Assembly: GCA_013398295.1 (NCBI GenBank)
Contig: VZSF01017902.1
Span: 138,038-202,037, forward strand
Direction of reading: 5' to 3'
DNA: 64,000 bases
From: Chionis minor
Taxonomy: Eukaryota > Chordata > Aves > Charadriiformes > Chionididae
The position numbers and the translations under genes were made by a program. How positions within the stretch are numbered: position 1 is the first letter of the stretch; each line of letters starts with the position of its first letter. Below are positions 27,801-41,329 of this stretch, in pieces. The notes beneath the pieces are model-generated. The model had not been told where the DNA came from. It searched no databases and worked only from the letters and a program-made list of their open reading frames with translations.

Positions 27801-30800
27801 GAAATGCAATTGCCAGCATGTGGAAGTCTTGAAGTGTAAGTGAGAAAAGAAAGGTGTCATTAAACTGTAGGGAAAACCTTGCTTCCTTACAGCTATGCAA
27901 AGCTGCAGGAGAGACAAATATTCCTCATGTAATAGCGAGTGCTTGCTGTTGTAAAAAAACCAACCCATCTAAGTATATTTATATGTACATATGCAGGAGG
28001 GAGGGTGTGTTAAACAATTAAGACATAATGACCTTATTTCAGGGAGCCAGGGTAAACCATGATGTGTAAGGCAATTGTGAACTTTAATAAAGTTTGCTCA
28101 GCAGATTAACGTAAATATTTGAAGAATAAATTTTGTAACTTCACCATAGACAAAACATAGATCCAGGATCAATTTCTATAGTGCAATAAATTTCTGTCTG
28201 TATCATTTAAAAATGTTATGTCCAACTGATTTTTTGAAGTCTAACTTAAGACTAATACTTTCCTTGTTATGGTTTGATATATTCTGTATCTTTTGCAAAG
28301 TTAGCAAATAAGCAATGTACCTTATGTTAGTGGGATCTCCAGAGCTTCTTTTCCTCTTCTCACTGCAGAACTTTTTTGGGTTTATCTCTATCACTTTCAG
28401 CTTTAGCTATGAGTCTAACTCAGAATTTTTCATGATGAACTCAACTGAGGAAATATGGCAAATGCCAGTGACTCAAGACAGTAATGCTGCATTTCTCATC
28501 AGCTATTTTCTTGATGACAAACTTTGTTTTCAGAAGCAAAGCTGGTTTTGGAGAATAACTTGTCTCCATAGTTATGTATGAGAAACAGAATAGCCACTCC
28601 ATAGTTTTAATTCTCTTCCAACCTCTTTTTATAAGCCAGATTATGACCTGTGGTAACATCATCAAACCTACGCAAATCCTTCTGAAATGCCACAGGTGTG
28701 ATCATATGCCAGAATAAAAATTATCCGGTCAGTTTAAGGCAAATGAAGCAAAGCATTTCTGTCAACGTAAGGGTTCAAACTGAAGTGATCTCACATGAAT
28801 GTTTTTTTCTGTTTTCTCTCTTTTCCCTTGCCAAAGCTTCAAAATGGTTTGGCCTGAAACCTACAAATCAGTTTAATTTTGTTGGGCAAAGGTAGGGGAG
28901 AATAAAGAGCTGTGCTGTGGGGCTGGCCTGGAGGAAAAGGGGACGGTGAGAGCCACATGAGAGAGTAGTAAGCTGTCTAGCAAGGTGTGTCCTGGGAATA
29001 ATAGAACACAGCTCTTGTTCCACAAGTTTTGGAAGCTTTATGATAGAACCAGAACAAGAAAAGACCTCTTAATGTATCTTTTTGTTGTACAAGGAAGATC
29101 AGCTTTTTGGAAGTATTCTTATGGAACTATTCACACATATCTTTCAAAGCTGCTTTACGCAACCAACATTGAGCAAAGGGATACCAGCACACCTGAGAGT
29201 CAAACAGAAAGCAAAACCCATAAAATTTAAGGTGCTTTCTAGACACCTTAACACCTTTTGCAAACTCTCTTACCTCTGCATCTTTAATTTCTGTCCATTT
29301 GAAATGTCACAACTGATCTTTGCACAAAGTAGTGGAAGAGGGTTGAACTACTTTGGAAACTTAATCAATGAAGCAGTATCCACTGTTTATCACTGTTGCT
29401 TTTAAGATGAAATTATGTTTTTTAGAGTAATTCTTATGATCTCTCATATAATATGTTTTATGATATTGTCTCAAATGATTTTCATACAGGCCCATACCCC
29501 TGGTGAATGCGAAACCAGGAAGCTAAGTTTGAGGGTTGATTCTACTCTTCACCCTTCTTAGATTTGGAAAGCCTGTGTTTTCACATCAAGTAGCATATTG
29601 GGATTCCTTTAGCTATAGATTTTGCCTCTGGGCCTTATCAAGAATTAGTTGTGTCTCATAGAGTGGGCTTTGGTTCTTACTCGTTAAGCAGCTGAACACC
29701 CTCTGAACAAATATCCTTTCATGGACAGTAATCTTCCTTCCAGGTTTTGGAAACCAAGCACCAAGGAAGGAAGGAATATATTTTTATTTCTAATACTGTA
29801 AATGTGGGTAGGTATATTAAAAGAACTAAACCAACATTGGTCCTCCATGTCAATATCCTTCCTCTGTGCCGGAGGAAAGATATTAGTTGTCATGGTTTAA
29901 TGGCCTACTCTAATGTAAAGAAATAAAATGTGGTTTTCACCAGGTCTGTAATTAAGCCTTTTTAGTGCTAGATTTCCTAAAGAGCAGCTGATGATAAAAA
30001 GTTCTTACCTCAAAAACCTTACAAATCAACTAAATCACCTACTACTACTGCGCATAACTTTTGAACAAGATAGTCACTGTGTTCCAGGTAGTCCACATGT
30101 TCTGTTAGGGATCAAACATTTATTTCAATCAAACAAATCTCTGTTTTCCCCCACTAAGCAGTGTTATATGTCTGTGCCGAGTTTGAGATTAAAAGATCAT
30201 GGGCTACGCAAAACAATTAAACATTTGTTCTACCGTACCCCTACTTGAAAAAGAAGAGCTTCTCTGTGACAGAAAAACAACAAATTTATAGTTATTTTTG
30301 AGATAGGATGTGGTGATCTGATACAGATAAGATACACTCCTTTTGCCCTGTTCAAATGTTAAGCTATCTAATGCAAATATTATTTTCCAGTAACTGAAAT
30401 CATTCATTTACCCACACTTCTAGAAAACCATGAATGCAAATCTCTTTCAGTTACTGAGGTAGCTTTCACTAGCTTATTTTCATGAGACACTAATGGCTTT
30501 GTACTGTGGCTGTTGTTTTCTCCCTATAATAATGAAACTTTTCAAGGGCTGCATGAAAGCAAACAGTACTTTGTGGTTTATTATTTTTATTTCACCATAT
30601 TTTAATATCATATTTATATTAAAAGCCTGCGTTGTAAGTTTTGTAGTTGCATTTACATTTCCATTTCAATAGAATTTACAGATATTTTTAATATATGTAT
30701 TTTGAATATTATATGTCATGTTATTATTTAGGTGCTGTTCACTTATAAAGTCATCCTCTGTCTTATACTTACTGTTCCATTTATCTTATAAGTCAAATCT

Positions 30801-33800
30801 TATATTCTGTTTCATGTTGGTTATTTTACTGTTAACTTTTCAAGCAACTAAGTATAAGATATTTTATATGCCTTTTACTCTCTGTTTCTCTTTGCAAAAA
30901 TTAGCAATGATTTAAAGCCTTAAAGCAAACAGGAGTAGCTCTGCCGTAAGAAAGAGAAGCCAGGGAACAAGAACCACTTCACAAACATAAGGCAAACAAG
31001 CCATCCTTAAACTCCCTCCTATTGATCATACAGAGCAGCCTCAAATTGATTGAAGGGACTCAGCCAAAATAGGAAGTTCTTGTGGTGAGACGGCTGATAC
31101 GGTCAGGCTGGAAAACCTCTCAACTGCTTCCTGTGGTCACCCAAATTCCAGGGCCTTGCCGAACCAGAGGACACTCTGAATAAAGGATTTCTTAGAATTT
31201 GCTCTGCCGTAGTCAGGGGCTCTGCAAATGGCATGTGACTCAATCCTGGATGATTTCAGTTCCCTGAGCAAACTAAGATAAAGTAGAAAAATGTTTCCCT
31301 GCTTACCCTGGAAAGATTCCCATGAATAAGAGGTACTGCAGTCAAGGGAAATTTTCTGTGTCGTTTTGCTGACATTTCGGTGGTGTATAGCAGCCTCCAG
31401 CTACGACTGGCTTCAGCATAAGCAACAGAGAAGCCCTGCTGACACCTGTTACTGCATATTCTTAATGTGGGCACATCAACACTTTGAGTTTGACAACTAA
31501 AATTGCCTTCACCCTGAAAAGTCTTCTGTGAAAAGGACAGAAGACGTAACTTTCACAGTATCAGGCACTACTTAACAGCACTGCACACTCTCAAGTTTCC
31601 AGCTCTTGGTAGCAGGCACAGGTGAAAAGAGAATGACCCTCACCTACCTTGCAGAATTAGACTCTGAATGAAGAAATACCTACTACTACGTTGCCAGGAT
31701 TTTGCTGGAAATAACTCATTTTGTGCACAGGACTTCGTCCATAGCATGTTCAGCTCTGTACCTTGGTTCACAAGCACGAGGCTGTGCTCTAAATAAACGA
31801 GCAGAGCAGATAAATGTAACATTATAATCTCTTCTAAGCAGGAGAGGAACTAAGATGTGAAAACACATCCCTGTAGCCGCTCTGCAGAGCTGGAACAAAG
31901 CTGGCTGCTGGGCCTCCCAGGGCAGGACTGCCAAGACCTGCTGTTTCCATGCTCAGGCTCCAGTTTGTTGTACGGGATCCCAGGTACAGGGGACTCTCTA
32001 GAAACCTTTTCCTTCACGCATCTAGAACATCAGTATGTCTTCCCCTTTCTCTATTTTCCTTTTGTCCTAGCCTTACTGATTCTCTACCAACCCCATACAG
32101 ATCCCTTTTGCCTAATGCTGTTATTTTGTTTTCACTACATATGCTTAGTGTGTGAAACAGAAAATAAGGAATACTTAAGTCCAGCATCTAGTGTGACAGA
32201 ATAAGACAAAGGCTTACTTAAATTTTAGGCATCTAGCTCTGATGAGGAAGAGGTGAACTAATCTTTTTTGAAGCCAGGTGCTCGCCTGAGTTCTGATGAA
32301 GTCAGTGGAGCACATACACAAATCCTTCAGTGGTGATCCATTTCACTTAAAACAACTGCTTACACTAATAACAGCAGGTCTACCGGTAAATAAAAGAGAA
32401 TGCCAAGGTGCTGGCTTGCTGACAAGAGCTAGAATCCTTCAGGCAGATAGACATTGGAGAAATCTAGATGAAGAGGTCTAGCACAGAGCCAAAGAGAGAG
32501 AGAATAATTAGACATTGGAAAATCAGGGTTTCAGCGATCAACCTTGTCCCTGACTCTCTTTCATTTAGCGATGCAGGCACACTCAGTGGGTTCATTGCCT
32601 GTGTTCCAAGGGTTCATTTCATGGCTCTAACAGATAGGTTTTCACCTCCTTCACCTACGTGTTCGAAGAAAAAAGTAGTCTAATTGCCTGTAAATCCAAA
32701 TTTAAATGCTCTGAATTGCCCCTTGCAGAATGTTCATTTTTGACCAGTGTGAAATCCATGAGTCCTCAAAATAAAGTTTCAGATATGACCCTTTAGCAGT
32801 CCCTACTTATAGGAGAAGGTGATTAACGTAGGCTCCTAGCACCATAACTCTGCCGATCACAGTTCTTAGTTCAGTGGTTTCACTTCCATCCATTAAACTT
32901 GTAGGTATTGCCATGTTCAACATCACAATTTGTAAATGCCTTTTTGTTTTTGCCCTTAAATGTGGACAGAATATGTGGGTACTTAAATATGCACTGTTTC
33001 TTTTTATTTTTCTTTTTCTTTTCTCTGTGACAGCTTCCAGACTTTTGAACATTTCAAAACTCTAGATGATTGCTTATGAACTGGTTTCCAATTGCTCTGA
33101 GTCTCCTTGTAAATATAGTGGCCATAATTTTTTTTTTTTTGGTAAGCTATTATACTTGTGAAATATGCATGATCAGATTGTTCATAAGGGAAAAAGATGC
33201 CTTCTCTTTGACAATGGTGACTGATTTCTTTCCAGACCCCATCTTGTTATAATGCTTTGTTACTGGGTACTGTACTTAGAGAATTTTATGAGTATAGTTT
33301 TTGGCCCAAATCCTGGCTCTATGGCCCTTGCAATACAGAAAAGGTAAAATAAAAGTATTTGTAAGGCAGCCTTCGAAAATATGTTCCAAAGCAGTCAGTT
33401 CCACCTCTATAGTGGAAATTGTGTTCTGAAAGAATGTCAGCCAGCTCTGAGCTAGTTCAATTTGGCCGATTTAATTTTGAAATTGAATCTCTTGGGCTAT
33501 TGTTTTTTCAGACTATTGATGTCAAGAGCTACTGGTCTTCCCCTGGAAGCAGAAGGAATCCAGGAGAGGTGAGTGGAAGAGCTCCAGAGAAAGTCTGTGT
33601 AAACATTGCTTGGAGGAGGCTAGAAACTACAGGAGCTTGGAGTGATTGCCATAACACAGCAGGTGCAGTGACTTTCTCACTACGGAATAAAAAAATCATG
33701 ATCTCTCGAGTTTCTTTATGAGAGCATCCTCTGAAGGCTGATATGAGGCAGTTTGCCCTGAGGGAAATGAGTGGCCGTGCTTGCTCAGCCTCTTCTTCCT

Positions 33801-34877
33801 GCAATAATTTTTGACAAGGGTGTGGTTTGCTGGAAGGCTGAGTTGATGCTGATGAAGCAAATGAAGTGAGTGGAAAATATGCACTCCAGCTACAAAATGA
33901 GAATCAATTACAGCACAATTTGCCCTCTCCTCAATGTACCTACCATGCAAGTGATTCATCCTGAACTACAAGCTCAGCCCAGTCATTCAGAGGGATACCA
34001 GGCTTTCACTTCCAAATTATTACTCAGAACCAAGTAGGAGGAAATCCCTGTTTAGGAGTGTGATGGATAATAGAGCTCCATCTCAGGACGCTTTGGCAGG
34101 ATGGAAACACTTTCTGTTGGACCTAATTTGACTTTGAAATGTTTAATGAGTTGAATCATAACATGAAGTGAAGTAAATAAGGATGAGAAGCAGATCATTT
34201 AGGTGAGGTCCAAAATGTAGCATGCCTAAATCTGGGCTTCCCCGTCGTCACGCAGAATGTGGTAGAGTTTCCCCTCAGCAAAGCCTTTTAAAAAAAGTAA
34301 CTTTAAAAAGCCAAGCTTTCAACAAGAGTAATTAGTGGGGACCAGCTGAAGTCTATTTTTCCTCTTCTTCAGGAAACAAACTTTGTATTTGTTTCTTTGG
34401 TGTTTCTTGATTTGGGGTTTCTGTTTGTTTTCCTTCTTTTCGGCATCAAACAAACCCCAGTTGTACAGAATGATGGCAAAGGCTGAAGGACCATCTCGGC
34501 CTGACACCACTACTGTATCTGCACTTCAGCTGGAACAGACAGAATCCAATATTTGTACTTCTAGAAAAGGTATATAATAAAATATATTGCTAGATGTTTA
34601 TCTGGAATTAGGTTGCATTCAATAGTAGGCAATTACTTCTCTAGAATTTTTGACTACCTCTGTGCTTTGGGAAATTTAGAAAAAGCCTTCTATGCATTTC
34701 TCTTCTCCCAGTTATTTTGGGCATTAACCTGATTTATGTGGGTATTTATGAGTACTTGGAGCACAGTGCTAAGAATCAGAATGTGTGGATTCTGTTTTCC
34801 CATATTACCAACTTATCATAGGCTTGGGCAAACTGGGCAACTGTGCTTTCTGCACTTCACTTTCCACACCTATGAAA
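24831..34877. other. Unannotated DNA, about 10 kb
   Basis: Mostly AT-rich sequence with no recognisable gene or interspersed repeat. GC-richer, CpG-containing patches lie at about 25170-25500, 30950-31250 and 33500-33800. A 9-bp inverted repeat (25278-25286 with 25301-25309) lies in the first. A pyrimidine tract precedes an exon-like interval at 33512-33568, which has an open frame of only 19 codons; an even weaker one is at 28837-28891. Short open frames near 29082-29405 and 31857-32204 have no family motif. Confidence 0.4.
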
Positions 34878-35643
34878 TCATAGAATCACAGAATGTTAGG
34901 GGTTGGAAGGGACCTCTGGAGGTCATCTAGTCCAACCCCCATCCCGCCAGAGCAGGTCCACCTACAGCAGGTTGCACAGGATGGCGTCCAGGAGGGTTTT
35001 GAATGTCTCCAGAGCCAGAGACTCCACCACCTCTCTGGGCAGCCTGTTCCAGTGCCCTGCCACCCTCAAAAGAAAGAAGTTCCTCCTCATGTTCAGATGG
35101 AACTTCCTATATTCGAGTTTGTGCCTGTTACTTCTTGTTCTATCGCTGGGCACCACTGAAAAAGGACTGGCCCCCTCCTCCTGGCACCCTCCCTTTAAGA
35201 ATTTGTAAACATTGATGAGATCCCCCCCCTCAGTCTTCTCTTCTCCATACTAAAAAGACCCAACTGCCTCAGCCTTTCCTCTTAAGAAAGATGCTCCAGC
35301 TACCTAATCATCTTTGTAGCCCTTTGTTGTACCCTCTCCAGCAGGTCCCTGTCCTTCTTGAACTGGGGAGGCCAGAAATGGACATGGTACGCCAGATGCG
35401 GTCTCATCAGGGTGGAGTAAAGGGGAAGGATGACCTCCCTTGGCCTGCTTGCCACACTCCTCTTGATGCACCCCAGGATGCCATTGGCCTTCTTGGCCAC
35501 AAGGGCACATTGCTGGCTCATGGCCATCCTGTTGTCCACCAGGACTCCCAGGTCCCTCTCTGCAGAGCTGCTTTCCAGCAGGTCAGCCCCCAACCTGTGC
35601 TGCTGCATGGGGTTATTGCTCCCCAGGTGCAGGATCCGAAATG
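34878..35643 (-). mobile_element. CR1 LINE, 5'-truncated, minus orientation
   Basis: On the plus strand the element begins with two end repeats in reverse, CATAGAAT at 34879-34886 and CACAGAAT at 34887-34894. The CR1 3' UTR follows (GGTTGGAAGGGACC, GAGGTCATCTAGTCCAACCC), then the ORF2 C-terminal coding region read backwards. The insertion is 5'-truncated near 35643, before the homologue of the reverse-transcriptase catalytic region, as is usual for CR1. It differs in sequence from the copies at 41.3 and 52.7 kb and so represents a separate insertion and probably another subfamily. It is immobile. Confidence 0.95.
34962..35643 (-). pseudogene. CR1 ORF2 C-terminal relic, disrupted
   Basis: This is the C-terminal end of the CR1 ORF2 protein, an endonuclease/reverse transcriptase that copies CR1 RNA at the target site. 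The reading frame starts inside the element at the conserved LHLGSNNP segment. It stays open through [20 protein letters not shown] and [11 protein letters not shown], then ends at a TAG just after ATKMIR (codon at about 35300). The downstream part survives in another frame as [12 protein letters not shown], ending at LCNLL and a stop at 34962. A premature stop and at least one frameshift therefore separate the halves; a C-run near 35222-35229 is a likely indel site. The catalytic palm is absent, so the fragment has no enzymatic potential. Confidence 0.9.
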
Positions 35644-38396
35644 GGGGATCTGAAGGATTATACTGAGTGGCAACTATTCATATCACTATGACAGAAGCAT
35701 AAAAGCACAGCTGAGGTACTGAATAACATTACACAGCCAAATAAGATTGAAGCTGAATTGTACCAACCAGAATGTCTTACTTGGCTGCATGAGCTGCACT
35801 CCTTGCTAGAATCAGAGGGATGATTATATGAATTATAGAGAAAGTCTTAAAAAAAAAAGCCCAACAAACAAACATAAGTTACTTTTAATGGTGGCAAACT
35901 GTCTGGAAAGTGAGATCTGAATAGAATTAGTTATGTTGACTGAGCGGGAATAATCGTTATAGACAAAACCCATGTCACATGGGGCCCCCATCTCACGGAA
36001 CTAAGAATTTACACAAAGGCAAGTCATTGAGGAGATTCCAGTATTACCTGGATGAAGAACATGCTAGTTTTAATTAAACTGTGGAAGTTTCTGTACGTAA
36101 AGCAGAATGATTGCAGTTCAGATCTGCAACCTGCAGATCTGCAGGGAAACCACATTTACATCACGGACCAAGGCCCAGTTTCCTGAAGGGACGTGTAGGC
36201 CTAATTTTGGAGCCCATGCTCAAGACAGTATTCCGTCATGCCCTAAGACTCTTTATAATATTTGTATCTTCTCTAGTAAATTTATGCCTGCTTGATGCAC
36301 CCCCGCAATAGCTGCTATCTTGGGAGGTGTGAGCAGCACGACTCCTGTACCCTATGCCCATGAGGAATCCTTAGACTAATCCTCAAACTAATAATTTCTT
36401 TACCTAAAGCCCTGGAGGTCTTAGTACGCTAGACTTCATCTCAGCAAACAGATCTCATGATAGCTGAGCAAAGAGAAGTAACAGCTCCTCTTAGTTTGGC
36501 TTTACTCTGAACATGCTACCACAAACGCTAATGCCCTCATAGCACTGACTAGCAGAGTACCAAGTGGGGGTTTTTGCTTCTTTTTTTTTTTTTCTTCAAT
36601 TTTCCCGCAAGAAAAAACCTTTAGTTTCCTTTTTTCCCCTAACAGGCTGGAAAGATGCACCTGTAGTTGGAAGTCCAAGCTTGGGAAAGATTCGTAGCTG
36701 CACATTCATGTTCCTGAACATAGCTGGCCATCCACTTCTTTTTACACTCCAGGTTCCTCCGTTCCTGAACTTCTCAGAAATAATTACATCAATACCATCT
36801 CCTCAGCAGGAAGTGGCATAGAAAAAGAGAGGTGCAGAAAAACTTAGTTTTTCAGCCTGCTTTGGGATAGTGTCGTACATGCAGAGAAGCCTTTTTGTCT
36901 TGTCACTGTACAAGTCTATTTCACATTTCCCAATCCTTTTTTTGATACTATGGTGCCTTCCCAAAATGGACCTTTTTTCTCCTTTCCTTTTCAGTAAATG
37001 GATTATACTGCTCAAATACACCATATGGTAGCCTGTTTACATGGAATCATCAACCGTAAAAATAAGGCTTTCATAATATATCCTCAAGCCCTTATATTTA
37101 AGAAGCAGAACTAAAAAGGCTTTTATTTAAAACTCTTCTATGTATTTCTTTTGCAATTTGCAGAGGCTCTCCTTGTAAATGCTTCATCATCTAACATTTT
37201 TTTTAATGTAGTAAGGAATGGATTTTGTTGCATACTTTATTGTTTAAAATAATACAATGTAATGTTCAAATTAACTTTTTTTTTACAAAATAGAAAAATA
37301 ATTGTGGCATATAGTTGTGATAACTTGTATTAGAAACACCTCAGACAGACAATGCAATTGTTATGGAATGAAATCTGGTATTTTTTATACTCAGGCAAGT
37401 ATTTCAAGCTACATATTGTAGCAAAAAATAAAATACCAGCTTTTTGTAACTTAGATACATACTTACAGATTTTTGCTCTGATCTTATATCTACTAAAACC
37501 ACTTGAAAAATAATTCTATCAAAATTCAGCAAAAAAAGTCAATAAATTTTAGCTCCGTAAGAAGTTTGTTTGAGAAAGAGATTTATTAAATTGCTTATAT
37601 AAATCTAAATTGCGGAGACTGAACTTCTCTAAGTCCTTCCTGGACTCTAAAGAGAAAAAAAGAAATGAGTAACTAGTCTCCTTTGCAGGTGGGGGAAGGG
37701 GAAGAGAAGGATTATGCCACAAGCTCTCCCTGAGTATTTGCCTGAGGTCTCACTGTAAATATCTTTTCTAAAAACATTAATTAATGAACTAAAGTAGAGT
37801 AGGATTGGGACAATGTGCCTGTGCTATGTGATTTCCTTATTTATATCTTTTTTGACTGAAATTTGCAATAAATGTGTCTCATTTTTTTGTTTGCTTTTGT
37901 TTTTGTTATAGTAAATGTTCAGCATTTTGTGTCATGATGGGAATTTTAATGAATGCAAAACAAAAGCATTAGTGAGGGGTAATGCCCAGTATATGAATCA
38001 GGTAGGTACATGTATTCATTAGCACTGATTACTAACACTCTTTCATGCTATTGTACATCGTAATGTGGGTCAATCAGATGCACCACAAAAAGACTTATAA
38101 AAGAGTTCCTGACACGTTTCATGTTCACTTCCAACTCTGGATTGATCCAAAGTTTGTTCACAAAAATGCTGGTGTAATCTTAGACCAGAACACCAGAGTT
38201 TCCACTCTCTTTTTCACAAGTACGGCCCTCTTGAGGGGTTTAGAAATGTGAGTGCTCAGAAGAAATGGGTCCTGAAAAGAGTCTGCTCTGAACAGCAACC
38301 TTTACACATGTCACAAGCGAAGGAATGTTTGTGCCTACCCATGGGGAATTAACTACTTCCCCTTGCAGCCTGGCCACTTCAAAGATAAAGTAGCAG

Positions 38397-38440
38397 CTTT
38401 TTTCTTTCCTTTTTCTTTTTTTCTTTTTTTTTTTTTTTAA
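38397..38440. repeat. Homopyrimidine (T/C) tract
   Basis: An uninterrupted run of T with scattered C bases ends in about 15 T. Minus-strand open frames across it are lysine-rich artefacts. Confidence 0.85.
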
Positions 38441-40280
38441 TGTCCACCAGGATGCTAACATCAACAACAGGTACGCAGTGCTCATGAATGCAGCTTATTT
38501 TGTAATGGACTCCAGAAATCTGAGAAATTCCAACAGAGTGGTGGAAAAAGTCAAACGTTTGATATACAACGTATAAAATTGCTGGAGTCTCAGCAGTAAT
38601 CACAGTCAGCAGAAGTAGAACAGTCTCAGAGACAGAGACCTTTGTCAGAGGCATAAGAAGCCAGAATCATACTTGATGCAACCCTTTTGCTTTCAGTCAG
38701 ATTGTGCATTAGGTGAGTTTGACAGTTATCCCTTTTAATACAACTTCCTGTTGCCTCCTGCATGGATAAAACATAACATTGATGTTCCCTTTTTTTTTGC
38801 ATTTCTAAATTGCCAGTTCCTTCAATGAAAAATTGGTAATAGGTTTTCATTTAAAAAGCTGACTTTTTTCTTTAAAAAAATAAGCATCACAATAAAAAAA
38901 TTTCTCTAAGTGTAGTGGGGTAATGGATTAAACCTTTCCTGTAGCTAACGGGTTCCTCAATGCTGTTCACCAACAATGGTCAACCTAAGGCCGTCCATGG
39001 CTTTTGTTGTTGAATTCTAAGATGTAGTTTTAAATGGAAGTGGACTCTCAGTATCACCAGCTTTTTTTTTGCCCCTTCTTCCGATGTCACCACTGAATTT
39101 ATCATATTCATTAGACCTGTTTATCACAGAAATATGCTAAGAAGGTAGGGAATAAAAGCATGCTTTAGGTGCATATAGAGTCACTTTCTGACCAACAGCT
39201 CTTCTTAGGGTGAATAGGCTTTTCTGCTTCTCCCAGGGATCAACCATTCCTTACAGCCATTAGATCTGAGACCACATCCTAGGGAACCAAACTCTCCTTA
39301 GCATCCTGCCTCTGGCAGTAGCCAATGTCAGACAAAGCAGAATGGTAATGAAGATGACTTCCACAGATTTACCAGTTATACAGTGTGGTATACGCACAGA
39401 TGCAATTTCTTTCTGGTCTCCAGCTGTGGGTTCTTCTATATCTTGATTTACAAATAAAGTCTTCCTGCATTAAATGGATTTCTTCCAGCTTCAGTCACAA
39501 TGACCTCCAGTTGTAACTTATAGTCCTTTGTCTGCTTTTATAAAGTTGTTCTGCAGGTTTTACTCATTCTTACTCAGCTTTTGCTCAGGAAAGTTCCAAA
39601 TTACTTCCGGTTGGATTTTACCCTAGTAACCTAAGTGATAAACTAACAAGGGCATTCATGATCTAATTTCTCTGTTAATACCATTAAATATACTACTAAT
39701 TTCTATTAATACTATTAGAACAAGTAGTGATTTACCCATTCTTTTTCAGACTTTATCTCGTTTGTCTTGGTTTTCTGCAGCAGGGACTGCAGCTATAAGC
39801 TCTGTATATTCTCAGTGCTTTATGGTTGAATAATTTCATATTTTAGAACTATTTTGAAGAAAAAATCTTCCTTTTTTTTCTCCCCACAAATATTTATCTC
39901 AAATAACAGATGCACACAGATGAACTCCTTAAAAGTGTGTAGATATTTCAGTGACTAAATCTCAAGGGTCCTGCTGTCAGGTTCTTGGACCTTATCATAT
40001 TTCCAGGACCTGCTCCAACAGTAATGGGGGAGTTGGACATCTGATAAGAAGACCAATCCCAGCTAAGTAGGATGAAATGGAGAAGAAAAGGATGTGGTTT
40101 TGACGTTTTAGATGATGACTGATGAGAAATAGGTGTCAATGTGTATTTCAAAATGTATGCAATAGGGGATATTTAACCCAAACTTGGGCAACTGTCCAGC
40201 GTTTAGAGTGGTCCATGGGCGATGAGATGGAAGTCACATGAGAGCATTGTGGTGCAGCATGGACTTGATCCTCAGCCTTC

Positions 40281-40304
40281 CATAACTGATAACATAACTG
40301 ATAA
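40281..40304. repeat. 12-bp tandem duplication
   Basis: Two exact copies of CATAACTGATAA in direct succession. The flanks repeat TTCCATAAC on both sides. This is a short slippage-type duplication with no inferred function. Confidence 0.85.
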
Positions 40305-41329
40305 CTTCCATAACATCAGACACCTCACCAGAAAGTGGTTTTGCCCAAGTCTCTGAGCATTTTAGAGGAATTGGGAACTGTTGCAGTTTATTAAACTTCC
40401 TTTTTTGTAAGAAGGCTGCCTCAGAATCAGTGAGACTTTTGCTTAAGGTAGAGCTGTGGGCTTTGGTGAGCCAACTGCCCTATTCCACCTGCACATTGGT
40501 GGAAAAATAGACAACTTGGGCAAATACATAGGTAAAGACTACAGAGCAGCTGACTTAGATGCTTGAGTATCTCTGAAGACCTAAACAACAGCTCCTGTTT
40601 CTTCCTTTTTATTTTCAATTTCATTTCCTCTTTAAGACTATCTGATAATTACATTAGTTTTCTGGATCAAAGCATGCCATTTTCCATTCCTATATTTTTA
40701 AAATTACTTATGTATTTCTACTCCTTTTTTACACAGTTATCCTAGTTCCTTTGTTTCCTGATCAATATATGGCAGAAACTTTCTCATCTGTAATAGCAGG
40801 CAAATTAGCCTGAGGATGCAAATGGTCCTACTTATTTTTCCAGTAAATTATTCAAAAGATTTAACAGATATTCCCTCAGGGTCAGGCTTATCAAATATCT
40901 GAGAATTTTGCAAATGAGCCCACAATCATTTGAATTGCATGTTTGAAAACCTGTAAACAGAAATGCTATAAAAGGAAGTATAACAACAGAATCTTTGATA
41001 CAGGTCAATCCAGGCAGAATGAAAACGAACTGAATCGCAAATTGTAACATTTCCTCCAGGACCTCAGAATGATTTCTAGAATTCACAAGAAGGCAGGCTT
41101 CAGCAAAATTGTGAGAAACATTTTTCCTTTTAAATGATTGTCCAAAATGAGGCACAGTTCAGGACTTCAAAAATTCACCTTGTTATTATTCTTTGGAGGT
41201 CTGATTCATAGATCAATGAAAACAATACAAAGACTCCTTTTGATTTTAGTGGACTTTAGATTAATCCCCATGTGAATTGCAGGAGACGTTGTATCAGTGC
41301 ATATAGAGATAAGCATCCAAATGGTGCCA

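Larger units (their letters stand above)
35644..41329. other. Unannotated AT-rich DNA
   Basis: No gene recognised. Low-complexity T tracts lie at 36579-36594 and in the pyrimidine stretch 38397-38440. A good splice-site pair frames 37912-38001, but all three frames there contain stops. A 12-base tandem duplication is at 40281-40304. The open frame on minus at 40832-41155 has no recognisable motif. Confidence 0.45.

Noticed and set aside
28837..28891. Short open interval after a long pyrimidine tract
   Set aside because: The acceptor is atypical (AAAG), the donor is weak (GTAGGG), and the frame is too short to judge.
30950..31250. Possible LTR-like fragment (GC-richer, AATAAAGG near 31180)
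   Set aside because: No TG...CA borders, primer-binding site or second copy could be identified.
34893..35666. Several plus-strand open frames of 60-120 codons
   Set aside because: They are antisense shadows of the minus-strand CR1 element.
37912..38001. 90-base interval with good acceptor and GTAGGT donor
   Set aside because: All three plus frames contain stop codons. A non-coding exon is possible but unsupported.
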